43,816 nucleotides of DNA from Bacteroidales bacterium. Lineage in GTDB: Bacteria > Bacteroidota > Bacteroidia > Bacteroidales > UBA1556. Position 1 is the stretch's first letter. Each line of letters begins with the position of its first letter. Shown here piece by piece: positions 17,828-26,700 of this stretch. The notes beneath the pieces are model-generated. The model saw nothing but the letters and a program-made list of their open reading frames with translations. It searched no databases and was not told the origin of the DNA. The stretch spans positions 1 to 43,816 of the forward strand of contig JAGLDA010000051.1 in the NCBI GenBank assembly GCA_023145955.1. Reading direction: 5' to 3'. Made by a program: the position numbers and the translations under genes.

Positions 17828-18196
17828 ATGAAAATAGGAGTTGAAAATGTAATTGAGCATAAAGTAAATGAAGCAGACCTGGCAACATCATATGGTTCTG
17901 GGAGTTTAAACGTATTTGCAACACCAGCAATGATAACCTATATGGAGAAATCTGCTTTTGAATTAGCGCAAGCTCAACTTGAAGAAGGTGATACAACTGT
18001 TGGTATTTCTGTTGAAATAAACCATAAACGAGCATCTGCTATTGGAATGAGAATTAATACTGTAGCTCGGTTAATTAATATTGATAAGAATAAACTTACT
18101 TTTGAGGTAGAAGCTTATGATGTAAATGGTTTAATTGGTTATGGTATTCATAAAAGATTTATAGTGAATGAAATTGAGTTTATGGCTGATTTATAG
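17828..18196 (+). CDS. FlK-like hotdog-fold acyl-CoA thioesterase
   Basis: The 122-residue protein has a single hotdog domain. The helix segment VFATPAMITYMEKSAFELA and the strand TVGISVEINHKRASAIGM resemble the fluoroacetyl-CoA thioesterase (FlK) group of the 4HBT superfamily, in which Thr, Glu and His of those two segments form the active site. T38 in ATPAM, E43 in YMEKSA and H63 in NHKRA are present at matching places. It follows the second glycosyltransferase by 1 nt and may be co-transcribed. The substrate is probably a short or housekeeping acyl-CoA and is not determined here. Confidence 0.72.
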   Translation: MKIGVENVIEHKVNEADLATSYGSGSLNVFATPAMITYMEKSAFELAQAQLEEGDTTVGISVEINHKRASAIGMRINTVARLINIDKNKLTFEVEAYDVNGLIGYGIHKRFIVNEIEFMADL

Positions 18197-18309
18197 CTTC
18201 CTAATTATTTATTATCAACTCATAAATATAGTATAATCAATACTGTATGAGTATTAATTACATATTATACCTTATAGTATTTCAGCAAAAAAGCTAGTTA
18301 AAAAATCAT

Positions 18310-18317
18310 TACTTTTG
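18310..18317 (+). promoter_or_regulatory. Putative -7 element for gldFG
   Basis: TACTTTTG is an exact TAnnTTTG match 63 nt before the gldF ATG. It would give gldF, gldG and the DUF4340-like gene their own promoter, separate from the upstream thioesterase. Confidence 0.45.
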
Positions 18318-18380
18318 CGCTCAATTTATTGCATAAAAATTGCAATTATTAAACTAGAGACAAATATTAAATTATAAACT

Positions 18381-19112
18381 ATGCTTTCATTATTCAGAAA
18401 GGAGATTTCAAGTTTTTTTTCATCAATAATTGGCTATATCGTAATTATTATATTTTTACTAATTACTAGCTTATTTTTATGGGTTTTCCCCATTGAATCA
18501 AATATTCTCAATTATGGCTACGCACAGCTTAATGGTCTATTTTTAATAGCTCCATATGTATTTCTTTTTCTTGTGCCAGCTATTAGTATGCGGTCTTTTG
18601 CCGATGAAAACAAAAGTGGAACAATAGAACTTCTACTCACAAAACCAATTAGTGATATGCAAATAATCCTTGCCAAATTTGGCGCTGCATTTGTCTTATT
18701 ATTAATAGCAATACTACCAACTATTTTATATTATATTTCAGTATATCAATTGGGTTATCCTGTTGGCAATATTGATAGTGGCGGTGTATTTGGTAGTTAT
18801 ATTGGGCTGTTACTACTGGGTGCTGCTTTTGTTTCCATAGGTTTATTCTCTTCCTCTATTACTTCAAATCAAATAGTTTCCTTCATTATATCAGTAGTTT
18901 TAAGTGGTTTTATATTTATTGGTTTCGAATTTATTTTCAATTTATCATTATTTGGTGATGCCGGATTAATTATTAAAACATTAGGGATATATGATCATTA
19001 CTCAAGTATAAGTCGTGGTGTACTTGATACCCGCGATATCGTTTATTTTTTAAGTTTAATAGGCTTGTTCTTATTTTTAACTCGATTCTCACTTCAAAGC
19101 AGAAAATGGTAA
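18381..19112 (+). CDS. gldF: Gliding-associated ABC permease GldF
   Basis: The 243-residue integral membrane protein has about six membrane segments and the ABC-2 permease pattern SMRSFADENKSGTIELLLTKPISDMQIILAKFGA (near 73-106). Its length and its direct linkage to a GldG homologue 4 nt downstream identify it as GldF. GldF, GldG and the ATPase GldA form an ABC transporter found in gliding Bacteroidota; related proteins also occur in non-gliders. No gldA is seen in this operon. It starts the three-gene unit. Confidence 0.85.
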   Translation: MLSLFRKEISSFFSSIIGYIVIIIFLLITSLFLWVFPIESNILNYGYAQLNGLFLIAPYVFLFLVPAISMRSFADENKSGTIELLLTKPISDMQIILAKFGAAFVLLLIAILPTILYYISVYQLGYPVGNIDSGGVFGSYIGLLLLGAAFVSIGLFSSSITSNQIVSFIISVVLSGFIFIGFEFIFNLSLFGDAGLIIKTLGIYDHYSSISRGVLDTRDIVYFLSLIGLFLFLTRFSLQSRKW

Positions 19113-19116
19113 GACT

Positions 19117-20847
19117 ATGAAAACAAGTAAAAATATTAAAATCCAGAATACAATCCAGCTACTATCACTTATAGTTGCTATTGTAGGAATCAATATAATT
19201 TCTCAGTTCTATTTTGGACGTTACGATCTCACCTCTGAGAAAAGATATTCAATTTCTGAAACTACTAAAGGAATTATTGAGAATATAGACGACATAGTAT
19301 ATGTAAGAGTATATCTTGATGGTGATTTGCCAGCAAATTTCAAAAAACTAAGAAACAGCACCCGCGAACTTCTTGATGACCTAAGGGCTTATAACAGCGA
19401 TATAATGTATGAGTTTATAAACCCTTCGGAGAATGATGACAAAACTACCCGACAGAAGCTTTATAAGGAACTAGTAGACCAAGGGTTATCATATTATAAT
19501 ATACCTGTAGAGAATAATGATGGTTATGCTCAAAAAACTGTATTCCCTAGTGCTCTTATTACCTACAGAGAAAAGAGTATAGCTCTTAACTTACTAACTA
19601 GCAACCGAAAAGTGCCTTTAGATGCTGAGATTGACAATTCCATACAATCGTTGGAATTAAAAATGTTGAATACAATTACTAAGCTAACAAAGAATAAAAT
19701 TCCATCTGTAGTATTTACTGTTGATCATGGTGAGCTTGATAATTACGAAAGTGGTGATATTGCTTATGAGCTATCCAAAATGTATGATGTTGGACAAATT
19801 GAGATTGGCAATCAGCTTACTAGTCTTATGCGAAGAGTTAAAGTTGATTCTGTAACTTCGGTAATGATACCTAATTTCGACCTTATTATTATTGCTCAAC
19901 CAACTGAGAAATTCAATATGAAGGACCTTTTTCTTATTGACCAATACATTATGCATGGCGGTAAGATAGTTTGGGCAGTTGATGCAGTTCAAGCAAGTAT
20001 GGATAGTTTACGCATATCTACTTCTACTATCGGCATGCCTTTAGATATAGGGCTGGCAGAGATTTTATTTAAATACGGAGTACGATTAAATACTAATTTA
20101 GTACTTAATAGAAATGCTTTGGCTATAGGTACCGCCGAAGGTGAATTGCGCACATGGGATTTCTTTCCGCATGCGTTGCCTGTAAAAGGACATATTATCA
20201 CCAATAACTTATCTGCTGTAAAAACTCACTTTGTAAGCAGCATGGATACCGTTGGCTCTTCCGCATTACGCAAAACTGTATTACTGCAAACAGACCGCAA
20301 CTCTAGGCTTATGCCTGCTCCTGCTCTTATCGACTTGGTAGATATAATATATCGAGGCCCAAACCCATCGTTATATTATAGCCCTCAACAACCTATTGCT
20401 ATACTTGTAGAAGGTGAATTTACTTCTGTATTTGAAAACAGAATGATTGACCCTAGAATAATGGAACAGAAAAAAATGCTTGATATTACTTATAAAAGCC
20501 CTGTAACGTCTCAATTATTTATTTCTGATGGAGACATTATCAGAAATCAAACCATGTCTTCTTCGCAAGGTCGTTCACCATACCCATTAGGATACGATAG
20601 ATACTCTAAACGTATGTTTGATAATAAGAAGTTTATTCTCAATGCAGTAAATTATATGTTAGGAGATAATGTTCTTATAGAACTAAGAAATAAGCAATAT
20701 AAAATTAGATTATTAGATAAAGATAAGATTGCAAAAGACAAACTCAAATGGCAGCTTATTAATACACTCTTACCAATAGTTTTAATCATTAGTTTAGGGT
20801 TGATTATTGGCTTTATTAAGCGAAAGAAATACGCTATTACAAAATAA
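19117..20847 (+). CDS. gldG: Gliding-associated ABC component GldG
   Basis: The 576-residue protein has an N-terminal membrane anchor (about 11-30), a large extracytoplasmic domain of the GldG/ABC_transp_aux type (LTSEKRYSISETTKGIIENIDDIVYVRVYLDG), and a C-terminal membrane segment (about 547-566) ending in a basic tail. In GldFG systems this is the putative substrate-binding or accessory component. It begins 4 nt after gldF and is followed 17 nt later by the DUF4340-like gene. The substrate of the transporter is not known even in studied organisms. Confidence 0.85.
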   Translation: MKTSKNIKIQNTIQLLSLIVAIVGINIISQFYFGRYDLTSEKRYSISETTKGIIENIDDIVYVRVYLDGDLPANFKKLRNSTRELLDDLRAYNSDIMYEFINPSENDDKTTRQKLYKELVDQGLSYYNIPVENNDGYAQKTVFPSALITYREKSIALNLLTSNRKVPLDAEIDNSIQSLELKMLNTITKLTKNKIPSVVFTVDHGELDNYESGDIAYELSKMYDVGQIEIGNQLTSLMRRVKVDSVTSVMIPNFDLIIIAQPTEKFNMKDLFLIDQYIMHGGKIVWAVDAVQASMDSLRISTSTIGMPLDIGLAEILFKYGVRLNTNLVLNRNALAIGTAEGELRTWDFFPHALPVKGHIITNNLSAVKTHFVSSMDTVGSSALRKTVLLQTDRNSRLMPAPALIDLVDIIYRGPNPSLYYSPQQPIAILVEGEFTSVFENRMIDPRIMEQKKMLDITYKSPVTSQLFISDGDIIRNQTMSSSQGRSPYPLGYDRYSKRMFDNKKFILNAVNYMLGDNVLIELRNKQYKIRLLDKDKIAKDKLKWQLINTLLPIVLIISLGLIIGFIKRKKYAITK

Positions 20848-20864
20848 TACCTCAATATAATATT

Positions 20865-21941
20865 ATGATTAAAAAGACTATATTTATACTAGCTTTCAGC
20901 GCGATAGCCATCGTAATTGCCATTATTTCCATTAATAATGATAAGAGTAGTACCATCAGCAATGATTTTATACTCTATGATACCGCTAGCGTTGAGCAAA
21001 TATTTATGGTAAATAAACAAGAGCAGCATGTAAGCCTTGAAAAAAGAAATAATATTTGGTATGTGAATGGAGATAACATAGCTATTGGCGAAAATGTTGA
21101 TATCCTATTGCGTACTCTTATGTATATAGAGGTTAAAACTCCAGTATCAAAATCAGCACGAAATAGCTATATCAGCAAAATGGCCACCAACTCTACCAAG
21201 GTAGAGATTTATGGAAATGAACCTCTATTCAAAATATTTGGCATCGATTTTTTTAAAAGCAAACGTAAGATATTGGTTTTCTATGTAGGCCCTCCTACTA
21301 GAAATCATAAAGGTACCATTATGAAAATGGAAGATTCTGATGAGCTATACGTTACTTATCTACCTGGTTTTAATGGCTATTTATCTGAGAGGTTTTCTGC
21401 TAATTTTGCAGATTGGCTTAACCATAATATTTTTAAACTTCCTATTAAATCAATTGTAAGTGTAAAGGTAGAATTTGGAGAAAACCCAAATCAGTCATAT
21501 ATAATTAATAGTATTGGTAATAGAAACTATAATTTAACAGCCCTTTCAAGTAATAAAAAGGTTCATAATTATGATACCGTTAGGGTTTTACAAGAACTGG
21601 CATTCTTTAGAAACGTAAATTTTGAAACACTATTGGATAATATTCCTCAGCAGCGTTACGATTCACTACAGTCAAATGCGCCATATATTACCTTATCAGT
21701 TACAAATATTGCTCAACAAGTTACCAAAGTACGAATGTATCGTAGAAATAACTTTACCAATAAGCCTGATTTTAATGGAGAGGTAATATCTTATGATGTG
21801 GACAGAATGTATGCTCTAGTAGATGGATTTGATTATGTAGTAACAGTTCAATATTTTGTCTTTGATAATATTACTCGCCCATTGGATTACCTACTTGGTA
21901 AGGATATCTATGGTGAAAGTAGCTTGGAAGTATTAAGGTAG
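20865..21941 (+). CDS. DUF4340-like membrane-anchored periplasmic protein
   Basis: The 358-residue protein has an N-terminal signal or anchor helix (about 4-24), then repeated beta-rich units of the DUF4340 kind. Two such units can be guessed, from VEQIFMVNKQEQHVSLEKRNNIWYVNG (43-69) and again from about 190. DUF4340 proteins commonly sit next to GldG-type genes, and this one follows gldG by 17 nt. This suggests it is an accessory subunit of the same ABC complex facing the periplasm. No catalytic motif is visible. The assignment rests on the first unit and the context. Confidence 0.65.
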   Translation: MIKKTIFILAFSAIAIVIAIISINNDKSSTISNDFILYDTASVEQIFMVNKQEQHVSLEKRNNIWYVNGDNIAIGENVDILLRTLMYIEVKTPVSKSARNSYISKMATNSTKVEIYGNEPLFKIFGIDFFKSKRKILVFYVGPPTRNHKGTIMKMEDSDELYVTYLPGFNGYLSERFSANFADWLNHNIFKLPIKSIVSVKVEFGENPNQSYIINSIGNRNYNLTALSSNKKVHNYDTVRVLQELAFFRNVNFETLLDNIPQQRYDSLQSNAPYITLSVTNIAQQVTKVRMYRRNNFTNKPDFNGEVISYDVDRMYALVDGFDYVVTVQYFVFDNITRPLDYLLGKDIYGESSLEVLR

Positions 21942-22157
21942 GGAAAATATAAGATTCTAAAAGTTCAGAGTGGTTTTAATAATAATACTGGTAATAAATT
22001 TCATCGTAATCGGTAATCGGTATTCAGTAAAACAGTCCTGATAGCCATTGAAGTGGATTTCAATTATAAAGTACATTAATTAATACAAGATTACTTAATA
22101 TACGATTTGTCCCGAATACCTAGAACAAATACAGTAGAACCCAAAACAATAAGATAA

Positions 22158-22191
22158 AAAAAGGAGCAAATCAAACGATTTGCTCCTTTTT
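22158..22191. terminator. Bidirectional intrinsic terminator
   Basis: A perfect 15-bp stem, AAAAAGGAGCAAATC (22158-22172) with GATTTGCTCCTTTTT (22177-22191), closes on the loop AAAC. It has an A-tract on one side and a T-tract on the other, so it can stop transcription from both sides. It sits between the convergent gldFG and fatty acid operons. The preceding part of the gap (21942-22157) shows nothing else. Confidence 0.88.
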
Positions 22192-22209
22192 AATTATGTA
22201 AATATTTAT

Positions 22210-24039
22210 CTACTTAGTTTCCTTATTATTCATTTCTTCTCTAAGACCTAAATTACCAGTTTCTTCAGAGTATCCATAAATAAAATCAAGCTTTTTTGTA
22301 TAAACATTCTTTAAGAATTTACGTTTAAGCTTTAGCGTTGGTGAAAGTTCGCCAGTTTCCGGAGTCCATTCGCGGCAAGTAAGTGCCCATTTACGAATTT
22401 GGCGCTCATGACCAAGATTTTCATTTATCTTATCCACTTCAAGTTGTATTCTAGCTACCACTTTTTCATCTTTAATTAAATCAACATTATCACGGAAATG
22501 AATCTTCTTTACAGCAGCCCAACTATGCAAAAATTCGTAGGCAGGACTAATAATTGCTGCGGTAAACTTCTCACCTTCTCCAACAACTAATATCTGCTCA
22601 ATAAACTGCGACTCTTTTGCTCTATTCTCAAGAATTTGAGGTGCAACATATTTTCCTGTAGAAAGTTTAAAAATCTCCTTTTTTCTATCAGTAATTTTAA
22701 GGAAGTTATCAGAATCAACCTCTCCAATATCTCCAGTATGCAACCAACCGTCAGCATCTACTACTTCTTTAGTTTTCTCCTCATCTTTATAATATCCAAG
22801 CATTTGACTAGGGCCTTTCATACATATTTCGCCGTCTTCTTCAATTTTAATCTCTACATTATTAAGAATTGGCCCAACAGTACCAAACCTTATACCATCG
22901 TTATACTCATGATTCACCGAAATTACTGGTGATGTTTCTGTCATACCATAACCTTCCATTACTGGAATACCAGCTGCATTAAACGATCTTGCTAAACGCT
23001 CTTGGAGCGCTGCACCACCACTTATTATTATTTTAATATTTCCACCAAGAGCTTCGCGCCATTTGCTATATATAAGCTTATCAGCTATCTTATGCTGAAT
23101 TTTATACCACATTGAGCTTTCTTTAGGCAGATTGTATTTTACTCCCAATTCTATAGCCCAGAAAAATAACATTTTCTTTATTCCACTTAGGTCTTTACCT
23201 TTGGCAAGTATCTTATCGTAAGTTTTTTCTAAAACTCTAGGCACACTTGTAAAACCATCTGGTTTTATATCGCGCATATCATCTCCTGCAGTTTGTATGC
23301 TCTCAGCATAATATACACTGCAGCCATTATAAAGTACAAGGTAATTAACCATGCGCTCTAGAATATGACATAATGGTAAGAAACTAAGGTATTTATCACC
23401 TGGTTCCACTGGCATAAATTCATTAGTAGCATCTACATTTGCCATTATATTTCTATGGCTTAGCATAACGCCTTTTGAGCGACCTGTAGTTCCCGAAGTA
23501 TATATAATTGATGTTAGATCATCTAATTCTACCTCGCCTTTTCGTTTTTTGAACTCAGCTAATAATTCATCACTTTTGCTTTTTCCAAGAGCTACAATAT
23601 CTTCCCAACAATCAACATTAGAAACCTTATCTATTGTATAAACCATATTAATATTTGAATTCTGCTTTATGGATTCTTCTACAATTTTATAATGCTCTTC
23701 AGTGCCTGAAATTACCATTTTTGCATCAGAATGATCAAGAATATAATCATATTCTAATTTACCCATATTAGGATATACAGGTACATGCACCACTCCTATT
23801 TGACTCATTCCCATATCAATAAAATTCCATTCGGGTCTATTATTAGAAATCGTAAGAATTTTATCTTCTTTCTTAAAGCCTAAAGCTAGTAAACCTAAAC
23901 TGAAATTATTGCGATATTCAATAAACTGTTCGGCAGTGAATCCCTCCCATTGATCATTTCGCTTTACCGACAATATTATGTCGTTAGGATTAATTTCTTT
24001 ATTTTTCTCTAAAATTTCAAATGTTTTTAGTATTGACAT
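22210..24039 (-). CDS. Long-chain acyl-CoA synthetase (AMP-forming)
   Basis: The 609-residue enzyme activates fatty acids to acyl-CoA with ATP. Visible motifs of the adenylate-forming superfamily are the P-loop SIIYTSGTTGRSKGVMLSH (178-196), GYGMTETSPV, the GDIGEVD region, and the hinge DRKKEIFKLSTGKYVAP. Its length and the C-terminal TGELSPTLKLKRKFL fit the FadD15/ACSL-like long-chain group. It is the last gene of the minus-strand fatty acid operon and supplies substrate for the dehydrogenase, FadB-type and thiolase enzymes upstream. A strong terminator follows it. Confidence 0.9.
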   Translation of the reverse strand: MSILKTFEILEKNKEINPNDIILSVKRNDQWEGFTAEQFIEYRNNFSLGLLALGFKKEDKILTISNNRPEWNFIDMGMSQIGVVHVPVYPNMGKLEYDYILDHSDAKMVISGTEEHYKIVEESIKQNSNINMVYTIDKVSNVDCWEDIVALGKSKSDELLAEFKKRKGEVELDDLTSIIYTSGTTGRSKGVMLSHRNIMANVDATNEFMPVEPGDKYLSFLPLCHILERMVNYLVLYNGCSVYYAESIQTAGDDMRDIKPDGFTSVPRVLEKTYDKILAKGKDLSGIKKMLFFWAIELGVKYNLPKESSMWYKIQHKIADKLIYSKWREALGGNIKIIISGGAALQERLARSFNAAGIPVMEGYGMTETSPVISVNHEYNDGIRFGTVGPILNNVEIKIEEDGEICMKGPSQMLGYYKDEEKTKEVVDADGWLHTGDIGEVDSDNFLKITDRKKEIFKLSTGKYVAPQILENRAKESQFIEQILVVGEGEKFTAAIISPAYEFLHSWAAVKKIHFRDNVDLIKDEKVVARIQLEVDKINENLGHERQIRKWALTCREWTPETGELSPTLKLKRKFLKNVYTKKLDFIYGYSEETGNLGLREEMNNKETK

Positions 24040-24097
24040 GACGCTGGTTTTATTTGGTTTGTATTATTCTTGTGATTTATATGTTAATATTTAAAGT

Positions 24098-24565
24098 TTA
24101 TTTTCTTTTAAATGTCCAAGTGAAATTAAATTCAGAGACAACATCACCATCTATATCAATTCCTATTGATTTTACATTGATAGTTACGCCTTCTCCTGTT
24201 TCTACAGTTTCTTTCACCGCATTATTTATTTCTTCTACCTGATTGCAGGTAAAAACTATTTTAGATCGGGCTTTTTTTGTAAACTTAGCATCCATATCAA
24301 AAACTAACATAGAAACTTTTTCGCTGCTTTTCATTACAGCCTCCATTGCTACTACTCCTGTAGATAATTCAGCAGCCATAGCTTGAACCGCAAAGTACAC
24401 AGATTTAAATGGATTTTTAGTTATTGTATTATACGGTACACTAACCTCGCAGTCGTGATCAGTAAATTTCAAAACTCGCATGCCTGCAAGGAATCCCATT
24501 GGCATTCGTTGTAAGAAAAACAACTTTATCTTAAACTTATTTAATAATGATTTTCTTAAATCCAT
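24098..24565 (-). CDS. DUF4442 hotdog-fold protein (putative thioesterase)
   Basis: The 155-residue protein fits the DUF4442 family, a hotdog fold related to PaaI-type thioesterases. Features include FLAGMRVLKFTDHDCEVSVPYNTITKNPFKSVYFAVQAMAAELSTG and a C-terminal beta-rich half. It lies between the acyl-CoA dehydrogenase and acyl-CoA synthetase genes, which suggests work on acyl-CoA, either releasing CoA from stalled intermediates or balancing the acyl-CoA pool. That is inferred from context. It is separated from the dehydrogenase gene by a run of hairpins. Confidence 0.72.
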   Translation of the reverse strand: MDLRKSLLNKFKIKLFFLQRMPMGFLAGMRVLKFTDHDCEVSVPYNTITKNPFKSVYFAVQAMAAELSTGVVAMEAVMKSSEKVSMLVFDMDAKFTKKARSKIVFTCNQVEEINNAVKETVETGEGVTINVKSIGIDIDGDVVSEFNFTWTFKRK

Positions 24566-24602
24566 ATAATACTTATAAAATAATTTTCTATTCTTTAAAA
24601 TA

Positions 24603-24829
24603 TGTTTGATTTACAAATTATAGAAAGTATAAGGGCGAGAGCCCCTATACTTCTAATTTGAACAAACACCGAATGAATAATCATTCGAATAAAACTAACA
24701 CAATCCACAATCCCCTTACTATTAGGGGAAATTGTGCAGTAAATAATTACAGAACAACTGTAATTAAAGTTATTTACGTTTTTAGAAAAACGTAATAACC
24801 AAAACAAATTACTCTTAAATTAAAGAGTA
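24603..24829 (-). other. Run of six consecutive hairpins inside the fatty acid operon
   Basis: About 225 nt between the acyl-CoA dehydrogenase and DUF4442 genes can fold almost entirely. (1) 24603-24668 is a long arm ending in GGGC-GAGA-GCCC, a GNRA-type tetraloop. (2) 24670-24687 is CGAATGA-ATAA-TCATTCG. (3) 24706-24736 pairs CACAAT and CCCCT with AGGGG and ATTGTG. (4) 24739-24777 pairs GTAAATAA/TTATTTAC and TTACAG/CTGTAA. (5) 24774-24795 pairs TTACGTTTTT with AAAAACGTAA and shares bases with (4). (6) 24810-24829 pairs TACTCTT with AAGAGTA and includes the dehydrogenase stop codon. Possible roles are attenuation, mRNA stabilisation of the upstream genes, or a small RNA. Confidence 0.55.
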
Positions 24830-26598
24830 TATTTATTTTCTTCAATAAGAGCCTCAGCTATATTTCTACGAGCTTTAACAACATTTACTGATTTAATTTT
24901 AGTGAATCGCTTCATGCCCATAAGCATTGCTTTTTGCTCATCACCTTCAGAAAATGAATTAATGCCATCTACACCTAATTTATTAATTAAGTGAGCGTAG
25001 TCGTACATTACAACATCTAATATGCTCTTATAAATACTCATCTTATCTTCATCTAATATGCTATCTAGTTTCTGAACTCGTAGTAATGTAGATTCAGCAG
25101 CATAAGTATACATAAGCATATCTGCAGCATTCATAAGTAGCTCCTGCTCATTATTAATATCTTGCATATACTTTTGTAATGCAGCACCAGAAACCATTAA
25201 AATACTTTTCTTAAACTTCTTAATATTTTCATGGTATTCCTCAAAATAATCCATAGAAATACTTCCAAAATCAGGAATTCCCATCAACTCTTCAGAAACT
25301 GCCATTGCAGGAGTCATCATATCAATTTCACCTTTCATAGCACGTTTAATAAGCTCACCAACAGTAACCATACGGTTGATTTCGTTAGTTCCTTCAAAAA
25401 TACGGTTGATACGGCTATCACGATATGCTCTTTCTACGGCACTCTCTGCTGAATATCCCATACCACCATGAATTTGAACGGCCTCATCCACAACATAATC
25501 CAATGCTTCAGAGCCAAACACCTTTGCAATTGAAGCTTCAATACCATACTGACGAAGACTCTCAACACTTGCCTTACCTTTCTCTACTCCATCAGCTACA
25601 GCTTCGTTTATTGCATCATCAATATTTTGTGAAATTCTATATGTAAGCGACTCACTAACAAAAGTTCTTATAGTCATTTCAGCAATTTTATACTTTATAG
25701 CTCCAAAGTTAGAAATAGCTGTTTTAAATTGCTTACGCTCATTTGCATAATTTATACTTACATCGATAGTTGCCTTTGAAGCACCTATAGTTGCACCAGA
25801 AAGCTTAATACGGCCTAAATTAAGAATATATAAGGCTATCTTAAAACCACTATTTTGAGCACCCAAAAGATTCTCTACTGGTACTTTTACATCCTCAAAG
25901 AATACTTGTACTGTTGAAGAACCTCTTATACCAAGTTTTTCTTCATCCACTCCAATAGTAATTCCTTCACTTTTAGCATCAATTATAAATGCACTAAGAT
26001 TTTTATCGTCACCAATTTTTGCAAATACAATAAGTAAATCTGCAATTCCACCATTGGTAATCCACATCTTTACACCATTAAGGTTATATGATTTGCCATC
26101 TTCACTCAATATTGCACGAGATTTACCACTATTAGCATCGGAGCCAGCATCAGGCTCTGTTAGGCAATATGCTCCAACAGTTTCGCCAGTAGCTAAACCT
26201 GGTAAATATTTCTCTTTTTGAGCATCAGTTCCAAAATACAAAATTGGTAATGTTCCAATACCTGTATGTGCTGAATACGCAACTGCAAATCCATAGCCTT
26301 TGCCCATTTCTTCAAGAGCAAGCATTGATGTAACAAAATTTTGGTTGAAACCCATATACTCTTCAGGAATAGATATTCCTAAAAGACCTAAGTCACCAGC
26401 CTCTTTCATTAATTGAGCTAATAACTCACGATCGTGAGTATCTAACTGATCTATATTTGGCAATACTCGTGTATCAGTAAAATCTTTGCATGATTTTGCA
26501 ATCATTCTTTGCTCCTCGTTAAACTCCTCAGGAATAAATATATCTTCGAAATTTGTTTCCTTTATTAAGAATTCTCCACCTTTTAAAATCTTTGACAT
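24820..26598 (-). CDS. Acyl-CoA dehydrogenase (VLCAD-like, long C-terminus)
   Basis: This flavoenzyme carries out the first oxidation of beta-oxidation, acyl-CoA to trans-2-enoyl-CoA, passing electrons to ETF. Family motifs seen are YCLTEPDAGSDANSGKSRA, the central WITNGGIADLLIVFAK, QIHGGMGYSAESAVERAYRDSRI and RIFEGTNEINR, in which the Glu of FEGT is the catalytic base in MCAD-type enzymes. At 592 residues it has about 190 residues beyond the core, as in VLCAD/FadE-like proteins of Bacteroidota and Firmicutes. No ETF genes lie nearby. It is the third enzyme gene of the operon, after thiolase. Confidence 0.92.
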   Translation of the reverse strand: MSKILKGGEFLIKETNFEDIFIPEEFNEEQRMIAKSCKDFTDTRVLPNIDQLDTHDRELLAQLMKEAGDLGLLGISIPEEYMGFNQNFVTSMLALEEMGKGYGFAVAYSAHTGIGTLPILYFGTDAQKEKYLPGLATGETVGAYCLTEPDAGSDANSGKSRAILSEDGKSYNLNGVKMWITNGGIADLLIVFAKIGDDKNLSAFIIDAKSEGITIGVDEEKLGIRGSSTVQVFFEDVKVPVENLLGAQNSGFKIALYILNLGRIKLSGATIGASKATIDVSINYANERKQFKTAISNFGAIKYKIAEMTIRTFVSESLTYRISQNIDDAINEAVADGVEKGKASVESLRQYGIEASIAKVFGSEALDYVVDEAVQIHGGMGYSAESAVERAYRDSRINRIFEGTNEINRMVTVGELIKRAMKGEIDMMTPAMAVSEELMGIPDFGSISMDYFEEYHENIKKFKKSILMVSGAALQKYMQDINNEQELLMNAADMLMYTYAAESTLLRVQKLDSILDEDKMSIYKSILDVVMYDYAHLINKLGVDGINSFSEGDEQKAMLMGMKRFTKIKSVNVVKARRNIAEALIEENKYTL

Positions 26599-26639
26599 TA
26601 TCTTTTGTTTTATATGTTCGTAATTTGTTTTTTATTGTT

Positions 26640-26697
26640 GATTGTTTGTTGTTAGTGGTTGTTAAAACAATAAATAACAAACCACAAACAACTAACA
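26640..26697. repeat. G/T-rich imperfect inverted repeat between thiolase and dehydrogenase genes
   Basis: GTGGTTGTTA (26655-26664) pairs with TAACAAACCAC (26675-26685) with one bulge, around a 10-nt A-rich loop. Weaker pairing extends outwards through TTGTTTGTTG and CAAACAACTAAC. Low-complexity TTGTT/AACAA repeats of this style are common between Bacteroidota genes. It may be a transcript-processing or partial-termination hairpin within the operon. Confidence 0.45.
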
Positions 26698-26700
26698 TTA

